DNA of 64,000 nucleotides from UBA1723 sp045629285 (GTDB taxonomy: Bacteria > Bacteroidota > Bacteroidia > Bacteroidales > Paludibacteraceae). Below, piece by piece: positions 25,486-34,340 of this stretch. The notes under the pieces were generated by a model. That model ran no database searches and was not told the origin of the DNA. It saw nothing but the letters and a program-made list of their open reading frames with translations. The stretch's first letter is position 1. Every line of letters starts with the position of its first letter. The stretch lies in the NCBI GenBank assembly GCA_045629285.1, contig JAZQQY010000017.1, positions 28,218 through 92,217 on the forward strand, written 5' to 3'. A program made the position numbers and the translations under genes.

Positions 25486-25866
25486 ATGACAGATAAAGTA
25501 AGATACTCTGACGAGGAATTGGAGGAATTCAAGCAGTTAATCCTTGAACGACTTGAAAAATCTAGAAAAATATATGAGGAGCTAAAAGCAAGTGTCACTA
25601 ATGCGGATGGAAACGACCTAAGCAACACAGCTCCAACTTTCAAAGTGCTAGAAGAAGGCGCAACTACATTAAGCAAGGAGCTTAACGGATTACTTGCCCA
25701 GAAAGAGATGGTTTACATCAAATGTCTAGAAGCTGCTTTGGTAAGAATTGAAAACAAGACTTACGGTATCTGCAGAAAAACAGGAAAACTGATCCCTAAA
25801 GAGCGCTTGAGAATCGTTCCTCACGCAACTCTTACAGTTGAAGCCAAGATGGAAGAAAACAAATAA
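25486..25866 (+). CDS. DksA/TraR-family protein lacking the zinc-finger cysteines
   Basis: A 126-residue protein. The first 80 residues form a long helical hairpin with a coiled-coil pattern, as in DksA, which enters the RNA polymerase secondary channel with ppGpp. The C-terminal YGICRKTGKLIPKERLRIVP aligns with the DksA zinc-finger region, but only the first of the four usual cysteines remains (CxxT, then T and A in place of the last pair), so zinc is probably not bound. Such zinc-less forms are common in Bacteroidota. ATG 25486 is chosen over 25456 because the -7 element overlaps the latter. It is monocistronic, with a terminator directly after. Confidence 0.85.
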   Translation: MTDKVRYSDEELEEFKQLILERLEKSRKIYEELKASVTNADGNDLSNTAPTFKVLEEGATTLSKELNGLLAQKEMVYIKCLEAALVRIENKTYGICRKTGKLIPKERLRIVPHATLTVEAKMEENK

Positions 25867-25877
25867 GAACATATTTG

Positions 25878-25907
25878 AAAGCGGAGTTTTTCTCCGCTTT
25901 TTTTATT
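25878..25907 (+). terminator. Terminator after the DksA-like gene
   Basis: AAAGCGGAG (25878-25886) pairs with CTCCGCTTT (25892-25900) around a TTTTT loop and runs into a T tract. Confidence 0.9.
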
Positions 25908-25988
25908 TTTTCACATTTCGGTCCATTTTTTCAATCATTAGATAGCAGACGAAAATCAAATTTTGCTTAAATTAGCATCATAATCAAA

Positions 25989-27008
25989 ATGAAGACTACA
26001 ATGACACGATATATATTTACAATATTACTCGCTGCAATAGGCTTCTTTTCCTCGTCTGCAGCAACAATTACTCAGAGTACTCTGAAAGGCATAGGAATCC
26101 ATGACAGCATGATTGTTCATTCCATGGTGATGGATTCTGTTCTTCCCTACGATTCGGAGCACGCCATCGTTGCGATTCCGACAATGATTGATTCCGTCAA
26201 AAACGTATACGACCTTTATGTCGCAAAAATCAATGTTTCAGACGGAACTGTGATCTGCTACACAAAAGATCCAAGCAAAATAGATATAGGCAGAAAAAGA
26301 AAATACACATCACGACGCTTTGACTTTGCCAACTTCAAGCTAAACGATAAGGTCACAGCTTTCGGAATACGAATGACCGACAGCATCAGCAGCGACGTGT
26401 ATATTTCAAAAAACGAATACATGACTCTTTACGCTCCAAATGGAAACAAATTGGATAAGGTTCTAGACAACCTTATGATTTCCAGCGTCAACGATCAATG
26501 GAATCTTCAGAATTGTGAAGGCGATCATTTCACAGAGAACAAGATCATTGTGATGAGCAGAAAGAAAAAGAAAAAATCGTCTGACTACCGTGATCTTATT
26601 GTGAAAAACCGCGTAGTATCGGTAAAGAACTTCATCAGACATGATGCAGATTCAACTAAGATTGATTCAACTACTAAGATAGACGTCCCTTCGACAGGAC
26701 AAGAAGCTAGGATCGTCTCTAAGGCTGTCGTAAAATATAAAGATGGCGATGTAGTGACTCAAGGAAGCATGAATAATCTTTACATGCACGATAAGATGAA
26801 CAACATCGATAGCGTCAATGTCGACTCGATCGCAAAAAAAATCGAGGCTGAAAAACTTAGCAAGAACAGTCTTTCCGGAGAAGAACTTGACGATTATCTA
26901 CTTGAGCATGTAGAAGAGGATGAAGAATGCGTCGAGACTACGACAATCGAATGGATGCACGAGTACTACGTATTCAAAAATGGAGACTATGTATTAACCG
27001 CAGAATAA
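25989..27008 (+). CDS. Secreted protein of unknown function
   Basis: A 339-residue protein with a signal peptide (MTRYIFTILLAAIGFF, cleavage near SSSAA/TI). I recognise no domain. The first 200 residues alternate short strands and charged loops, including a lysine-rich run (RKKKKKSS near 195). The last 100 residues are acidic (EEDEECVET) and serine/aspartate-rich. It lies 8 bases upstream of the GTG start of clpS, so it may be cotranscribed with the N-degron genes, but nothing in the sequence ties it to them. ATG 25989 is used; a second ATG four codons later would also give a full signal peptide. Confidence 0.7.
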   Translation: MKTTMTRYIFTILLAAIGFFSSSAATITQSTLKGIGIHDSMIVHSMVMDSVLPYDSEHAIVAIPTMIDSVKNVYDLYVAKINVSDGTVICYTKDPSKIDIGRKRKYTSRRFDFANFKLNDKVTAFGIRMTDSISSDVYISKNEYMTLYAPNGNKLDKVLDNLMISSVNDQWNLQNCEGDHFTENKIIVMSRKKKKKSSDYRDLIVKNRVVSVKNFIRHDADSTKIDSTTKIDVPSTGQEARIVSKAVVKYKDGDVVTQGSMNNLYMHDKMNNIDSVNVDSIAKKIEAEKLSKNSLSGEELDDYLLEHVEEDEECVETTTIEWMHEYYVFKNGDYVLTAE

Positions 27009-27016
27009 ACAACAAC

Positions 27017-27343
27017 GTGGCTACATTAGGAGAAAAAAAAGAAAAAAGTAAAGGCAAATCGCTTGGATTCGAGATGCCGGAAAATGATACGGAAGAGTTG
27101 GTTGACGTTGTCTTTTTCAACGACGATGTCACAACTGTAGAATTTGTGATCAAAGTGTTGGTAACGGTCTTCTTTTTGCCAAAAGAAAAGGCCGTGAAGT
27201 TAACGTTTAAGGTAGACCAGGAAGGTTCTGCCGTAGCAGGCACTTACACACTAGACATTGCAAAGTCAAAAAAGGCACTTGCCGACAGAATGGCAAGAGC
27301 AGAGAGATTCCCGTTGAAGATAGAATTATTTCAACACAGTTGA
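27017..27343 (+). CDS. clpS: ClpS adaptor (N-degron recognition)
   Basis: ClpS binds proteins with N-terminal Leu, Phe, Tyr or Trp and hands them to ClpA. VVFFNDDVTTVEFVIKVLV holds the conserved N-D-D-x-T/x-x-E-F core that forms the pocket, followed by a helix and the strand G-T-Y-T-L-D-I-A. The frame has an ATG at 27074 (89 aa) and a GTG at 27017 (108 aa). I prefer GTG because ClpS normally has a flexible N-terminal extension needed to engage ClpA and because it sits 8 bases after the upstream stop. The usual histidine near the pocket is not obvious. The next gene is clpA. Confidence 0.88.
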   Translation: MATLGEKKEKSKGKSLGFEMPENDTEELVDVVFFNDDVTTVEFVIKVLVTVFFLPKEKAVKLTFKVDQEGSAVAGTYTLDIAKSKKALADRMARAERFPLKIELFQHS

Positions 27344-27368
27344 TTTAACCCTTTATTAGAGCAGCAAA

Positions 27369-29975
27369 ATGCTAAATGTACGATTCGTCACAGAAATGTT
27401 ATGCAGAGCACTATGCTTTGCACAAGAGTTTGCATCCCGTCACCGTCATCAGTTTTTGATGCCGGAACATGTGATGCTAGCCCTCACTCGCCAAGTCCCG
27501 TTCTATCTGACTTACGGAAAATATGGCGAGCAGAAGATGCGCGAATATCTAGATAAATATGCGGAGGTAGTTCCGGATTTCATTGACTATGCTGGCCCGA
27601 TCCCATCAGTCAACCTTGAGCACGCAATAGAGTATGCCAAGGCTTTGGTGTATGAACTTGAGCAGAAAAACAACATAAGCGAGAGTGCATTCAAATTAAA
27701 TCTGAAGAATTACGCTCACGACGAGAAATACAGAAAGTTTGAGCAGACTTGTCTTGAGGATAATGAGGCTACTCTACTTGTAGTCGGTGTGCCACATCTT
27801 GTCATCGGTCTCATCGAAGCAGGTTGTAAGCTTCCGCCTGAATTGGGAGAGAAATCTGCGCTCAATATCCACAAGCGCATGGCAATTTTCTTCTTCTTGG
27901 ATAAATATTACAAATCGACTTACCAGGATGCATGCGAATTGTCGGAATTCACATACGAGGATTTCTTAGAGGACAGTGAGCAGTTTGATTCTCCATGCTT
28001 GTGGAAGACAGAGGATGAATCAGAGATCATCCCTGAAAATATCCTTAACGACTTGGAGCGCAGTCTGTGCAACTCATTCGAGAAATATCGCACAGAAGAC
28101 GACTACGAAACAAAGAGCATTGCGGAATCCGGAATCTATCATCTTGGCCAGGAAGGTTATGAGGATTTGTTGAAAAATGGCAAACTCATCATCAATGCCA
28201 TAGAGAATATGGATACCAAGAAGAAAGGTAAAAGTGCTCCAGATTCTGAATATGTGACTTGCTTGAATACTTTGGTTCAAAAGAACAAATTCAATTTGAT
28301 CGGACGTGAGGATGAGCTAAACCGTGCAATGCAGATTCTTTGCCGTAAGGATAGAAACAATGTCATTTTCGTAGGTGAAAGCGGAGTCGGCAAGACTGCC
28401 ATTATCCACGGCCTTGTCGAGGCTATCAATCACGGCGACGTGCCAGAGCGTTTGAAAGACACTATGGTGTATGAGTTGAATATCCCGTCGTTGATTGCCG
28501 GAAGCACAATGTACGGCGAGGTTGAAGGTAAAATGAAGGAGGTTCTTTCTCAGTTTACCGACGACAAGCGTAAAATCCTTTGTGTAGACAACATCCACAC
28601 TATGGCACCGGCAGAGTCGGACAAGAGCATGGGCAACATGGTATCCATTCTGTTGCAGCATGTCGACAACTATAATATACATATCATCGGAACATCTTCA
28701 GCACAGGAGTTGGAGAAATCTTCCGTCGGCAATCGTCAATTTCATTCTCACTTTGAAACAATCGAAGTGAATGAACCAAACGATGAGGAGAGCAGAAAAA
28801 TCATCGACGGCAGATTGGACGACTACGAAGAATTTCACAATATAGAATATACAGACGAGGCAATCAAATTCGCCATTTTCGGTGCAAAGAAATATATTCT
28901 AAGCAGATACATGCCGGAAAAGGCTCTATCTCTTATTGACGACGCTGGAGCTTGGCGAGAGTTACATCCATCTGGTGACGGCAAGCAGATTGTCGACAAG
29001 GCAGAAGTCGCAGCTATGTTGGCAAAGATTTGTAAAATCGATTCTCTTGCCGACGACGAGGACGACACAGCCAAGTTGATGAATCTCAACGAGCGCATCA
29101 AAGACAAGATCTATGGTCAGGACAAGGCAATCCAACATTTGTCCGAGGCTGTGCTGACTGCATCGGCTGGACTTGCGGACGACACCAAGCCTATGGCTAG
29201 TCTATTGTTTGTCGGCCCAACAGGAGTCGGCAAGACAGAAGTTGCAAAAGTGTTGGCCAAGGAATTGAATATTCCGTTGGTACGATTTGATATGAGTGAG
29301 TATTCTGAAGAGTACAAAACATCTAACTTGATCGGTTCTTCACGCGGATACGTAGGTTCAGAAGAAGGAGGTCTGCTTACGAATGCAGTCCGCAAAACAC
29401 CTCACTGCGTATTACTTATCGATGAGATTGAGAAGGCACATCCAAAGGTGTTCAACATCTTCTTGCAGGTGATGGACTACGCCACTTTGACAGACAGCCG
29501 TGGACAGAAAGCAGACTTCCGTCACGTCATTCTGATCATGACATCAAATGCCGGTGTTGCTGATGCTAAGCAAGTTGGTGTCGGATTCGTAGAGAACCAG
29601 AACAGTGGAGATGCTATCATGAAAGGTGTCAACAAGACATTCAAACCTGAGTTCTTGAACCGTTTGACTGCAGTGACACTATTCAACGGAATGACAAGAG
29701 AAATGGCAAGTCTGATCTTGGACAAGAAGGTTAAAGAGTTGACCGACAGATTGAAAGCAAAGAGCGTCAACCTAACCCTATCGGAAGCCGCAAGAGAAGT
29801 GTTGCTTGACAAGGGATTCTCAGTAAAATTCGGTGGACGTGAAATTGACCGTGTCATCACAGCTGAGTTGAAACCGTTGTTGACTCGCGAGCTTCTATTC
29901 GGATGCTTGAAGAAAGGTGGAGATGCAGAAATCGTAGTCGACGCAGAAAAGAAAATTGCAATTGACAAGAGATGA
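27369..29975 (+). CDS. clpA: ClpA-type AAA+ unfoldase, partner of ClpP and ClpS
   Basis: An 868-residue Hsp100 protein with two AAA+ modules. Residues about 1-150 are the Clp N-domain that docks ClpS (FAQEFASRHRHQFLMPEHVM). The first module has Walker A GESGVGKTAI near 337 and Walker B-like ILCVDNIHT. The second has GPTGVGKTEVAKVL near 615, VLLIDEIEKAHP, and SRGQKADFRH. Length and lack of a long middle coiled coil fit ClpA, not ClpB/ClpC. A sizeable insert (about 180-290) between N-domain and first module is longer than in E. coli ClpA. It starts 25 bases after clpS and ends with an ATGA overlap on aat. Confidence 0.94.
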   Translation: MLNVRFVTEMLCRALCFAQEFASRHRHQFLMPEHVMLALTRQVPFYLTYGKYGEQKMREYLDKYAEVVPDFIDYAGPIPSVNLEHAIEYAKALVYELEQKNNISESAFKLNLKNYAHDEKYRKFEQTCLEDNEATLLVVGVPHLVIGLIEAGCKLPPELGEKSALNIHKRMAIFFFLDKYYKSTYQDACELSEFTYEDFLEDSEQFDSPCLWKTEDESEIIPENILNDLERSLCNSFEKYRTEDDYETKSIAESGIYHLGQEGYEDLLKNGKLIINAIENMDTKKKGKSAPDSEYVTCLNTLVQKNKFNLIGREDELNRAMQILCRKDRNNVIFVGESGVGKTAIIHGLVEAINHGDVPERLKDTMVYELNIPSLIAGSTMYGEVEGKMKEVLSQFTDDKRKILCVDNIHTMAPAESDKSMGNMVSILLQHVDNYNIHIIGTSSAQELEKSSVGNRQFHSHFETIEVNEPNDEESRKIIDGRLDDYEEFHNIEYTDEAIKFAIFGAKKYILSRYMPEKALSLIDDAGAWRELHPSGDGKQIVDKAEVAAMLAKICKIDSLADDEDDTAKLMNLNERIKDKIYGQDKAIQHLSEAVLTASAGLADDTKPMASLLFVGPTGVGKTEVAKVLAKELNIPLVRFDMSEYSEEYKTSNLIGSSRGYVGSEEGGLLTNAVRKTPHCVLLIDEIEKAHPKVFNIFLQVMDYATLTDSRGQKADFRHVILIMTSNAGVADAKQVGVGFVENQNSGDAIMKGVNKTFKPEFLNRLTAVTLFNGMTREMASLILDKKVKELTDRLKAKSVNLTLSEAAREVLLDKGFSVKFGGREIDRVITAELKPLLTRELLFGCLKKGGDAEIVVDAEKKIAIDKR

Positions 29976-30694
29976 ATTCAGAAGAAGAGCAGGAATATTG
30001 GGTATATCAATTGAAGGGAACTCCGTATCAGGTGATTCAACTACCCGAAAACGCTACTGAGTTTCCCCACCCTTTTCTTATTCCGGACGAAAACAGAAGT
30101 CCCGATGGACTTTATGCCATCGGAGGAAATTTGAATCCTGGATTCGTGTTGAGCGCATATAGTCAGGGAGCACTACCGTGGACAGCGGTAAAAAACCTGA
30201 AATACGGCATCGACTGGTATTGCCCGCTTGACAGGTTTGTGATATTCCCGGACGAGATCCACATCTCACATTCGATGAAATCACTTCTCAACAAGAACAT
30301 ATACACCATCACAAAAGACAAAGATTTCGACGCCGTAATCCGTAAATGTTCGGAGACAAACTCAAGAAACAAGCAAGACGGAGCTTGGCTTGGTAATGAA
30401 ATCATCGATACATTCACCCGTCTTAACCAACTAGGATTCGTACACAGCTATGAAGTTTGGAATCAGAACGGTGAACTAGTCGGCGGTCTGTATGGTATTG
30501 AAATCAACAACTGTTTCCTGGGAGAAAGTATGTTTTCGATTGAACCGAGCGGATCAAAAATCGCATTGATATACATGTGTCAGCAGGAAAACAAGTACAA
30601 ATTCATTGATTGTCAGTTTGAGACACCGCACTTGAAATCAATGGGCGGAAGACACATAGATATAGATGAATATTTGGAAATGATGTACAGCTGA
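29972..30694 (+). CDS. aat: Leucyl/phenylalanyl-tRNA-protein transferase
   Basis: Aat adds Leu or Phe from aminoacyl-tRNA to proteins with N-terminal Lys or Arg, creating primary N-degrons for ClpS. The 240-residue length is typical. FPHPFLIPDENRSPDGLYAIGG (as FPHPFLIP and SPDGLYAIGG) is the family start, SQGALPWT corresponds to the usual Y-x-x-G-x-F-P-W, and GAWLGNEIIDTF, LVGGLYGIEI and CFLGESMFS are hallmark motifs. Here the PWF of many homologues is PWT. The ATGA overlap with clpA shows translational coupling; clpS, clpA and aat thus form one N-degron operon. Confidence 0.95.
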   Translation: MNSEEEQEYWVYQLKGTPYQVIQLPENATEFPHPFLIPDENRSPDGLYAIGGNLNPGFVLSAYSQGALPWTAVKNLKYGIDWYCPLDRFVIFPDEIHISHSMKSLLNKNIYTITKDKDFDAVIRKCSETNSRNKQDGAWLGNEIIDTFTRLNQLGFVHSYEVWNQNGELVGGLYGIEINNCFLGESMFSIEPSGSKIALIYMCQQENKYKFIDCQFETPHLKSMGGRHIDIDEYLEMMYS

Positions 30695-30735
30695 ATATTG
30701 TGATTTCGCATTCCGCATTTCTAATTTTTAATTTT

Positions 30736-32445
30736 ATGAAACGTATCTTACACACACTAATATTTATTCTTGTCAGTGCGACGCTGATGAGTCAGAATTT
30801 CGTGTATGTCAATCAAGTCGGTTATCCAGCGACAGCAACAAAGCAGGCTCTGGTCGCCAATCTTACAGACAAAGTATTTTTCGTGAAAGACGCAGTCAGC
30901 CATAACGACGTCATGAAAGGCACAATTTCCACAAGCAAATTTTGGAGAGAGAGCAATGAAAATGTCGCATGGGCTGATTTCAGCAGTTTGTCAAAGCCAG
31001 GGAAATATTTCATAAAAGTCGGCAAAGACAAAAGTGAAACATTTGAAATCAAAAGTAACGGGGAAATATATGACGACTTGTTGACAGCAACCGTCAAAAG
31101 TTTCTATTTCTGGCGTAGCGGTATAGATATTCTACCGGAACACTCAGAATGGAAAGGAAAAAACTATGCAAGAAAAGCAGGTCATGTCGACAGCGTTGTA
31201 TACCTACATGCATCATTGACATCAGCAAAACGTCCTGCAGACACGGAACTTATCAGTCATGGCGGTTGGTACGACGCAGGAGACTACGCCAAGTACACAA
31301 CCAATGCGTCCATCACACTCCATACTTTGTTAACATCGTATATCACCGAATCCAAGCAGTATGACACGTTAAGTTTCAACATTCCGGAAAGCAACAATTC
31401 AACGCCAGATATTCTTGACGAGACAATGTATGAATTGAAATGGTTGCTTACAATGCAAGATCCGAATGACGGAGGGGTCTACAACAAGGTGACTCCGTTG
31501 AATTTTCCTAGTTTCATAATGCCGGCAGAAGATAAAGCAGACCGTTATATGATCGGCAAAACGATAGATTGCGCATACAATTTTGCAGCGACAATGGCTT
31601 TGGCATCACGTGTGTACGCAGGAAATACTGATTATCCTGACTTTTCGGAGAAAGCGAAGAAAGCAGCTATAGACGCATTCAGATTCGCATCAAAACATTC
31701 GGAATATCATCCATTTGTCAACCCACCTGATTGTAATACAGGAACATACGATTCTGAAAGTGTTGACGATGAGTTATTCTGGGCATCTTGTGAATTACTT
31801 ATCCTGACAAAAGACAAAAAGTACGCAGAAAACATCAATCTATTCCAGATTTTTAATGTGCCTTACTGGGGAAACGTGAACACACTTGGATTGATTTCAT
31901 TGATGCTGAACAAAGATGTTGTCGACGGCATTCTTGACATCAACGTTATTGACAAACGATTCAAAGCATTGGCAGACAATCTGTTGGCGATGTATAAATA
32001 CCAGACTGGAAAAGTGCCGGTAAGAGAGTTCGTTTGGGGAAGCAACGGTCAGGTTGCCAATAGCGGAATGATCCTTGCATTAGGAAAGAAAGTTTTGAAA
32101 GCGGACAAATACGTAGAAGCTGCACAGTATTGCCTCGACTACATTTTAGGATGCAACAGCACAGGTTATAGTTTTGTTACCGGATTCGGAAGTCTGTCGC
32201 CACTTTACATCCACGATAGACGTTGTTCATCAGACGGAATAGACGCACCGATTCCCGGATACATGGTTGGAGGACCGAATGTGAAGCAGACAACAGACTG
32301 CGGAAGAGCAAACTACCCTACAAACAAATATGCGGCAAGAGCCTACTTGGATGAAACATGTAGTTACTCTACCAACGAACCTGCAATCAACTGGAATGCC
32401 CCATTGGTTTTCTTGACCGCTTTTATCAGAGGAGAATACAAGTAG
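30736..32445 (+). CDS. Glycoside hydrolase family 9 cellulase with N-terminal Ig-like domain
   Basis: A 569-residue secreted enzyme. The signal peptide MKRILHTLIFILVSATLMSQ is followed by a CelD-type immunoglobulin-like domain (about 22-105; FVYVNQVGYP is its signature). The GH9 catalytic domain shows GGWYDAGDYAKYTTN, with the nucleophilic-water-activating aspartates at about 180 and 183, PLYIHDRR for substrate binding, and YSTNEPAINWNAPLV with the acid glutamate. There is no carbohydrate-binding module or T9SS domain, so it may stay periplasmic and act on imported cello-oligosaccharides or glucans. ATG 30736 is chosen over the open frame from 30700 because it starts the signal peptide. It is separated from aat by 41 bases. 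Confidence 0.93.
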   Translation: MKRILHTLIFILVSATLMSQNFVYVNQVGYPATATKQALVANLTDKVFFVKDAVSHNDVMKGTISTSKFWRESNENVAWADFSSLSKPGKYFIKVGKDKSETFEIKSNGEIYDDLLTATVKSFYFWRSGIDILPEHSEWKGKNYARKAGHVDSVVYLHASLTSAKRPADTELISHGGWYDAGDYAKYTTNASITLHTLLTSYITESKQYDTLSFNIPESNNSTPDILDETMYELKWLLTMQDPNDGGVYNKVTPLNFPSFIMPAEDKADRYMIGKTIDCAYNFAATMALASRVYAGNTDYPDFSEKAKKAAIDAFRFASKHSEYHPFVNPPDCNTGTYDSESVDDELFWASCELLILTKDKKYAENINLFQIFNVPYWGNVNTLGLISLMLNKDVVDGILDINVIDKRFKALADNLLAMYKYQTGKVPVREFVWGSNGQVANSGMILALGKKVLKADKYVEAAQYCLDYILGCNSTGYSFVTGFGSLSPLYIHDRRCSSDGIDAPIPGYMVGGPNVKQTTDCGRANYPTNKYAARAYLDETCSYSTNEPAINWNAPLVFLTAFIRGEYK

Positions 32446-32616
32446 TAACGTTTTCTTATGTTTACCTCCTCATTTTTCATTTCTGTACCATAAGAATTTT
32501 CTTGACATCAATCGTTATAGTAGCAAACAATCAACCGAAATTGTTGATAAATACCATTAATCAACACAAAAATGTTGAAAAAAAGAATTTATCTATTGCT
32601 TTTTAATAGAAATATT

Positions 32617-32624
32617 ATAGTTTT
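32617..32624 (+). promoter_or_regulatory. Candidate -7 element before the FGE-like gene
   Basis: TAGTTTTG matches TAnnTTTG; the leader to ATG 32722 would be about 90 bases. The -33 element is weak. The rest of 32446-32721 is AT-rich and empty. Confidence 0.5.
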
Positions 32625-32721
32625 GCAATGTGTATCACTTTAGTATGTCGTAAAATATATCTAACTAGTCGGCGGCATACTTGGCTTGGTTTGAAAATAA
32701 TTAAAAAATAATGATAAGACA

Positions 32722-34326
32722 ATGAGAAAGTTATTTCTAATGGCTTTTGCTTTCGGTCTTACTTCTGCAGCGAGCGTGAGCGCTCAGCAGACAGAGAAGT
32801 TGTCTTCAAGTTTCACTTGCAAGGCTACTTATCCGAAAGGAAAGAACATCTATTTGATGGATTCTTGTAAGGTAAACTACACCATCAAAAAGATCGTAGG
32901 AAAAATGGGAGTTCACACAGATGTTGAATGGACATCACGCCCAGATTTCACTTACAACAAAATCAAGGTTGATAGAGCTCAGCTAAACGGAGACAAGAAC
33001 TACCAGGAGCTAGTGTCGAGATTTGACATGATCACTCCAAAGAAGGCAACATTCGCGTTGACTTTGATGTTCTACAGCGACAGAGCGAAAACATACTACG
33101 CATCAGCAAAGACAACAGTTGAAGTAAATTATTTGGAGAAAGCTGGTGCAACAATTTCACCAGAGACATACGTAGTAAAGGATTGGTCAGAGAATCTAAC
33201 TGACGTAATCGTTGGAAAGCAGACTCAGGCTAAGCCAGGTGTTATCACACCAGACAAGTCAATGAAGGAGTTCTTGGATCTAATGCGTTTGACTGAGAGC
33301 CAGACAAAGATGGATCCTTCACAGCGTGGTTACAACTACCGTCTACGTAACATCTTCACAAATGCAGATAAGATTGACGTCGTAGAGTCGAAGATCATTT
33401 CTGTTGATTGGAACGAGGACGACTACGACTTCCTAGTATATGAGGTAACAAAGCGTAAGGAGTACAACGCTCTTGCAGCTAAGGGCGACACAGCTAAGGC
33501 AGATGAGGCATACTTCGCAAACAGAAAGTACGAGCCAATCATCAGTGTCAAGTCTCCAAACTACTGGAAGACAACTGGTATCTCTTGCGAGACATTCGAC
33601 AAGGCTCTTAACACAGCAGACTCTTACTACAAGAAGAAGCAGTGGAACGAGGCTGGTCTATACTACAACATGGCATACGACTATGATTCAACAATGGCTT
33701 ACCCTAAGCAGCAGGCTATCAAGATTCAGGAGTATATCGACTACAAGAACAACCGTAACGTTACAGGTCTAATCGACATGGTATTCGTTGAGGGTAATCA
33801 CGACGTCAAGAGCTTCTACATAGGTAAGACAGAGGTTACTCAGCAGCAGTGGGCCCGTGTTATGGGTACTAACCCATCTAACTTCAAGGGTTGTAGAACA
33901 TGTCCAGTTGAGAACGTATCTTGGAACGAGGTTCAGCAGTTCATCAAGAAGCTTAACGAGCAGACAGGTCTTAAGTACCGTTTGATGAGCGAGAAGGAGT
34001 GGGAGTACGCAGCTAAGGGCGGAAAGAACGGATCTAAGTCAGCATTCGCTGGTGGTGACAACATCACTGAGGTTTCTTGGAACGTTTACAACGCAGAGCA
34101 GTCTACTCACGGTGTAGCAGAGAAGGCACCAAACGAACTTGGAATCTACGATATGACAGGTAACGTAGCTGAGTGGGTTAACAACCAGTACGACAAGGTT
34201 ACTCGTTTCGTAAAGGGTGGTTCGTTTGCAGATGACGCTTCAAGCTGTGCAATCGAAGCTAAAGAGAAGTTAAAACCAGATTACAAGAGCAACGGTGTAG
34301 GTTTCCGTATCTGCCAGGATGAATAA
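32722..34326 (+). CDS. Secreted protein with C-terminal formylglycine-generating-enzyme-like (FGE/SUMF1) domain
   Basis: A 534-residue protein with a clear signal peptide (SAASVSA/QQ). Residues about 25-190 are beta-rich and unrecognised, 200-345 are helical, TPR-like (KQWNEAGLYYNMAYDY). Residues about 350-533 form an FGE-sulfatase domain: SFYIGKTEVTQQQWARVM, PVENVSWNEVQQFI, YRLMSEKEWEYAAKGG, GIYDMTGNVAEWV and GFRICQD. The catalytic cysteine pair of true FGE is not apparent, so a structural or lectin-like role is likelier, as with GldJ/GldK-type relatives. Codons are strikingly biased (GAG, AAG, AAC, CGT, CTT) compared with neighbours, suggesting high expression. The WG-repeat gene follows after 14 bases. 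Confidence 0.8.
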   Translation: MRKLFLMAFAFGLTSAASVSAQQTEKLSSSFTCKATYPKGKNIYLMDSCKVNYTIKKIVGKMGVHTDVEWTSRPDFTYNKIKVDRAQLNGDKNYQELVSRFDMITPKKATFALTLMFYSDRAKTYYASAKTTVEVNYLEKAGATISPETYVVKDWSENLTDVIVGKQTQAKPGVITPDKSMKEFLDLMRLTESQTKMDPSQRGYNYRLRNIFTNADKIDVVESKIISVDWNEDDYDFLVYEVTKRKEYNALAAKGDTAKADEAYFANRKYEPIISVKSPNYWKTTGISCETFDKALNTADSYYKKKQWNEAGLYYNMAYDYDSTMAYPKQQAIKIQEYIDYKNNRNVTGLIDMVFVEGNHDVKSFYIGKTEVTQQQWARVMGTNPSNFKGCRTCPVENVSWNEVQQFIKKLNEQTGLKYRLMSEKEWEYAAKGGKNGSKSAFAGGDNITEVSWNVYNAEQSTHGVAEKAPNELGIYDMTGNVAEWVNNQYDKVTRFVKGGSFADDASSCAIEAKEKLKPDYKSNGVGFRICQDE

Positions 34327-34340
34327 AAATAGAGAAGAAA

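Noticed and set aside
32722..34326. GldK/PorK assignment for the FGE-like protein
   Set aside because: There is no lipoprotein cysteine, the FGE domain is at the far C-terminus behind about 350 other residues, and no gldL/M/N genes follow.
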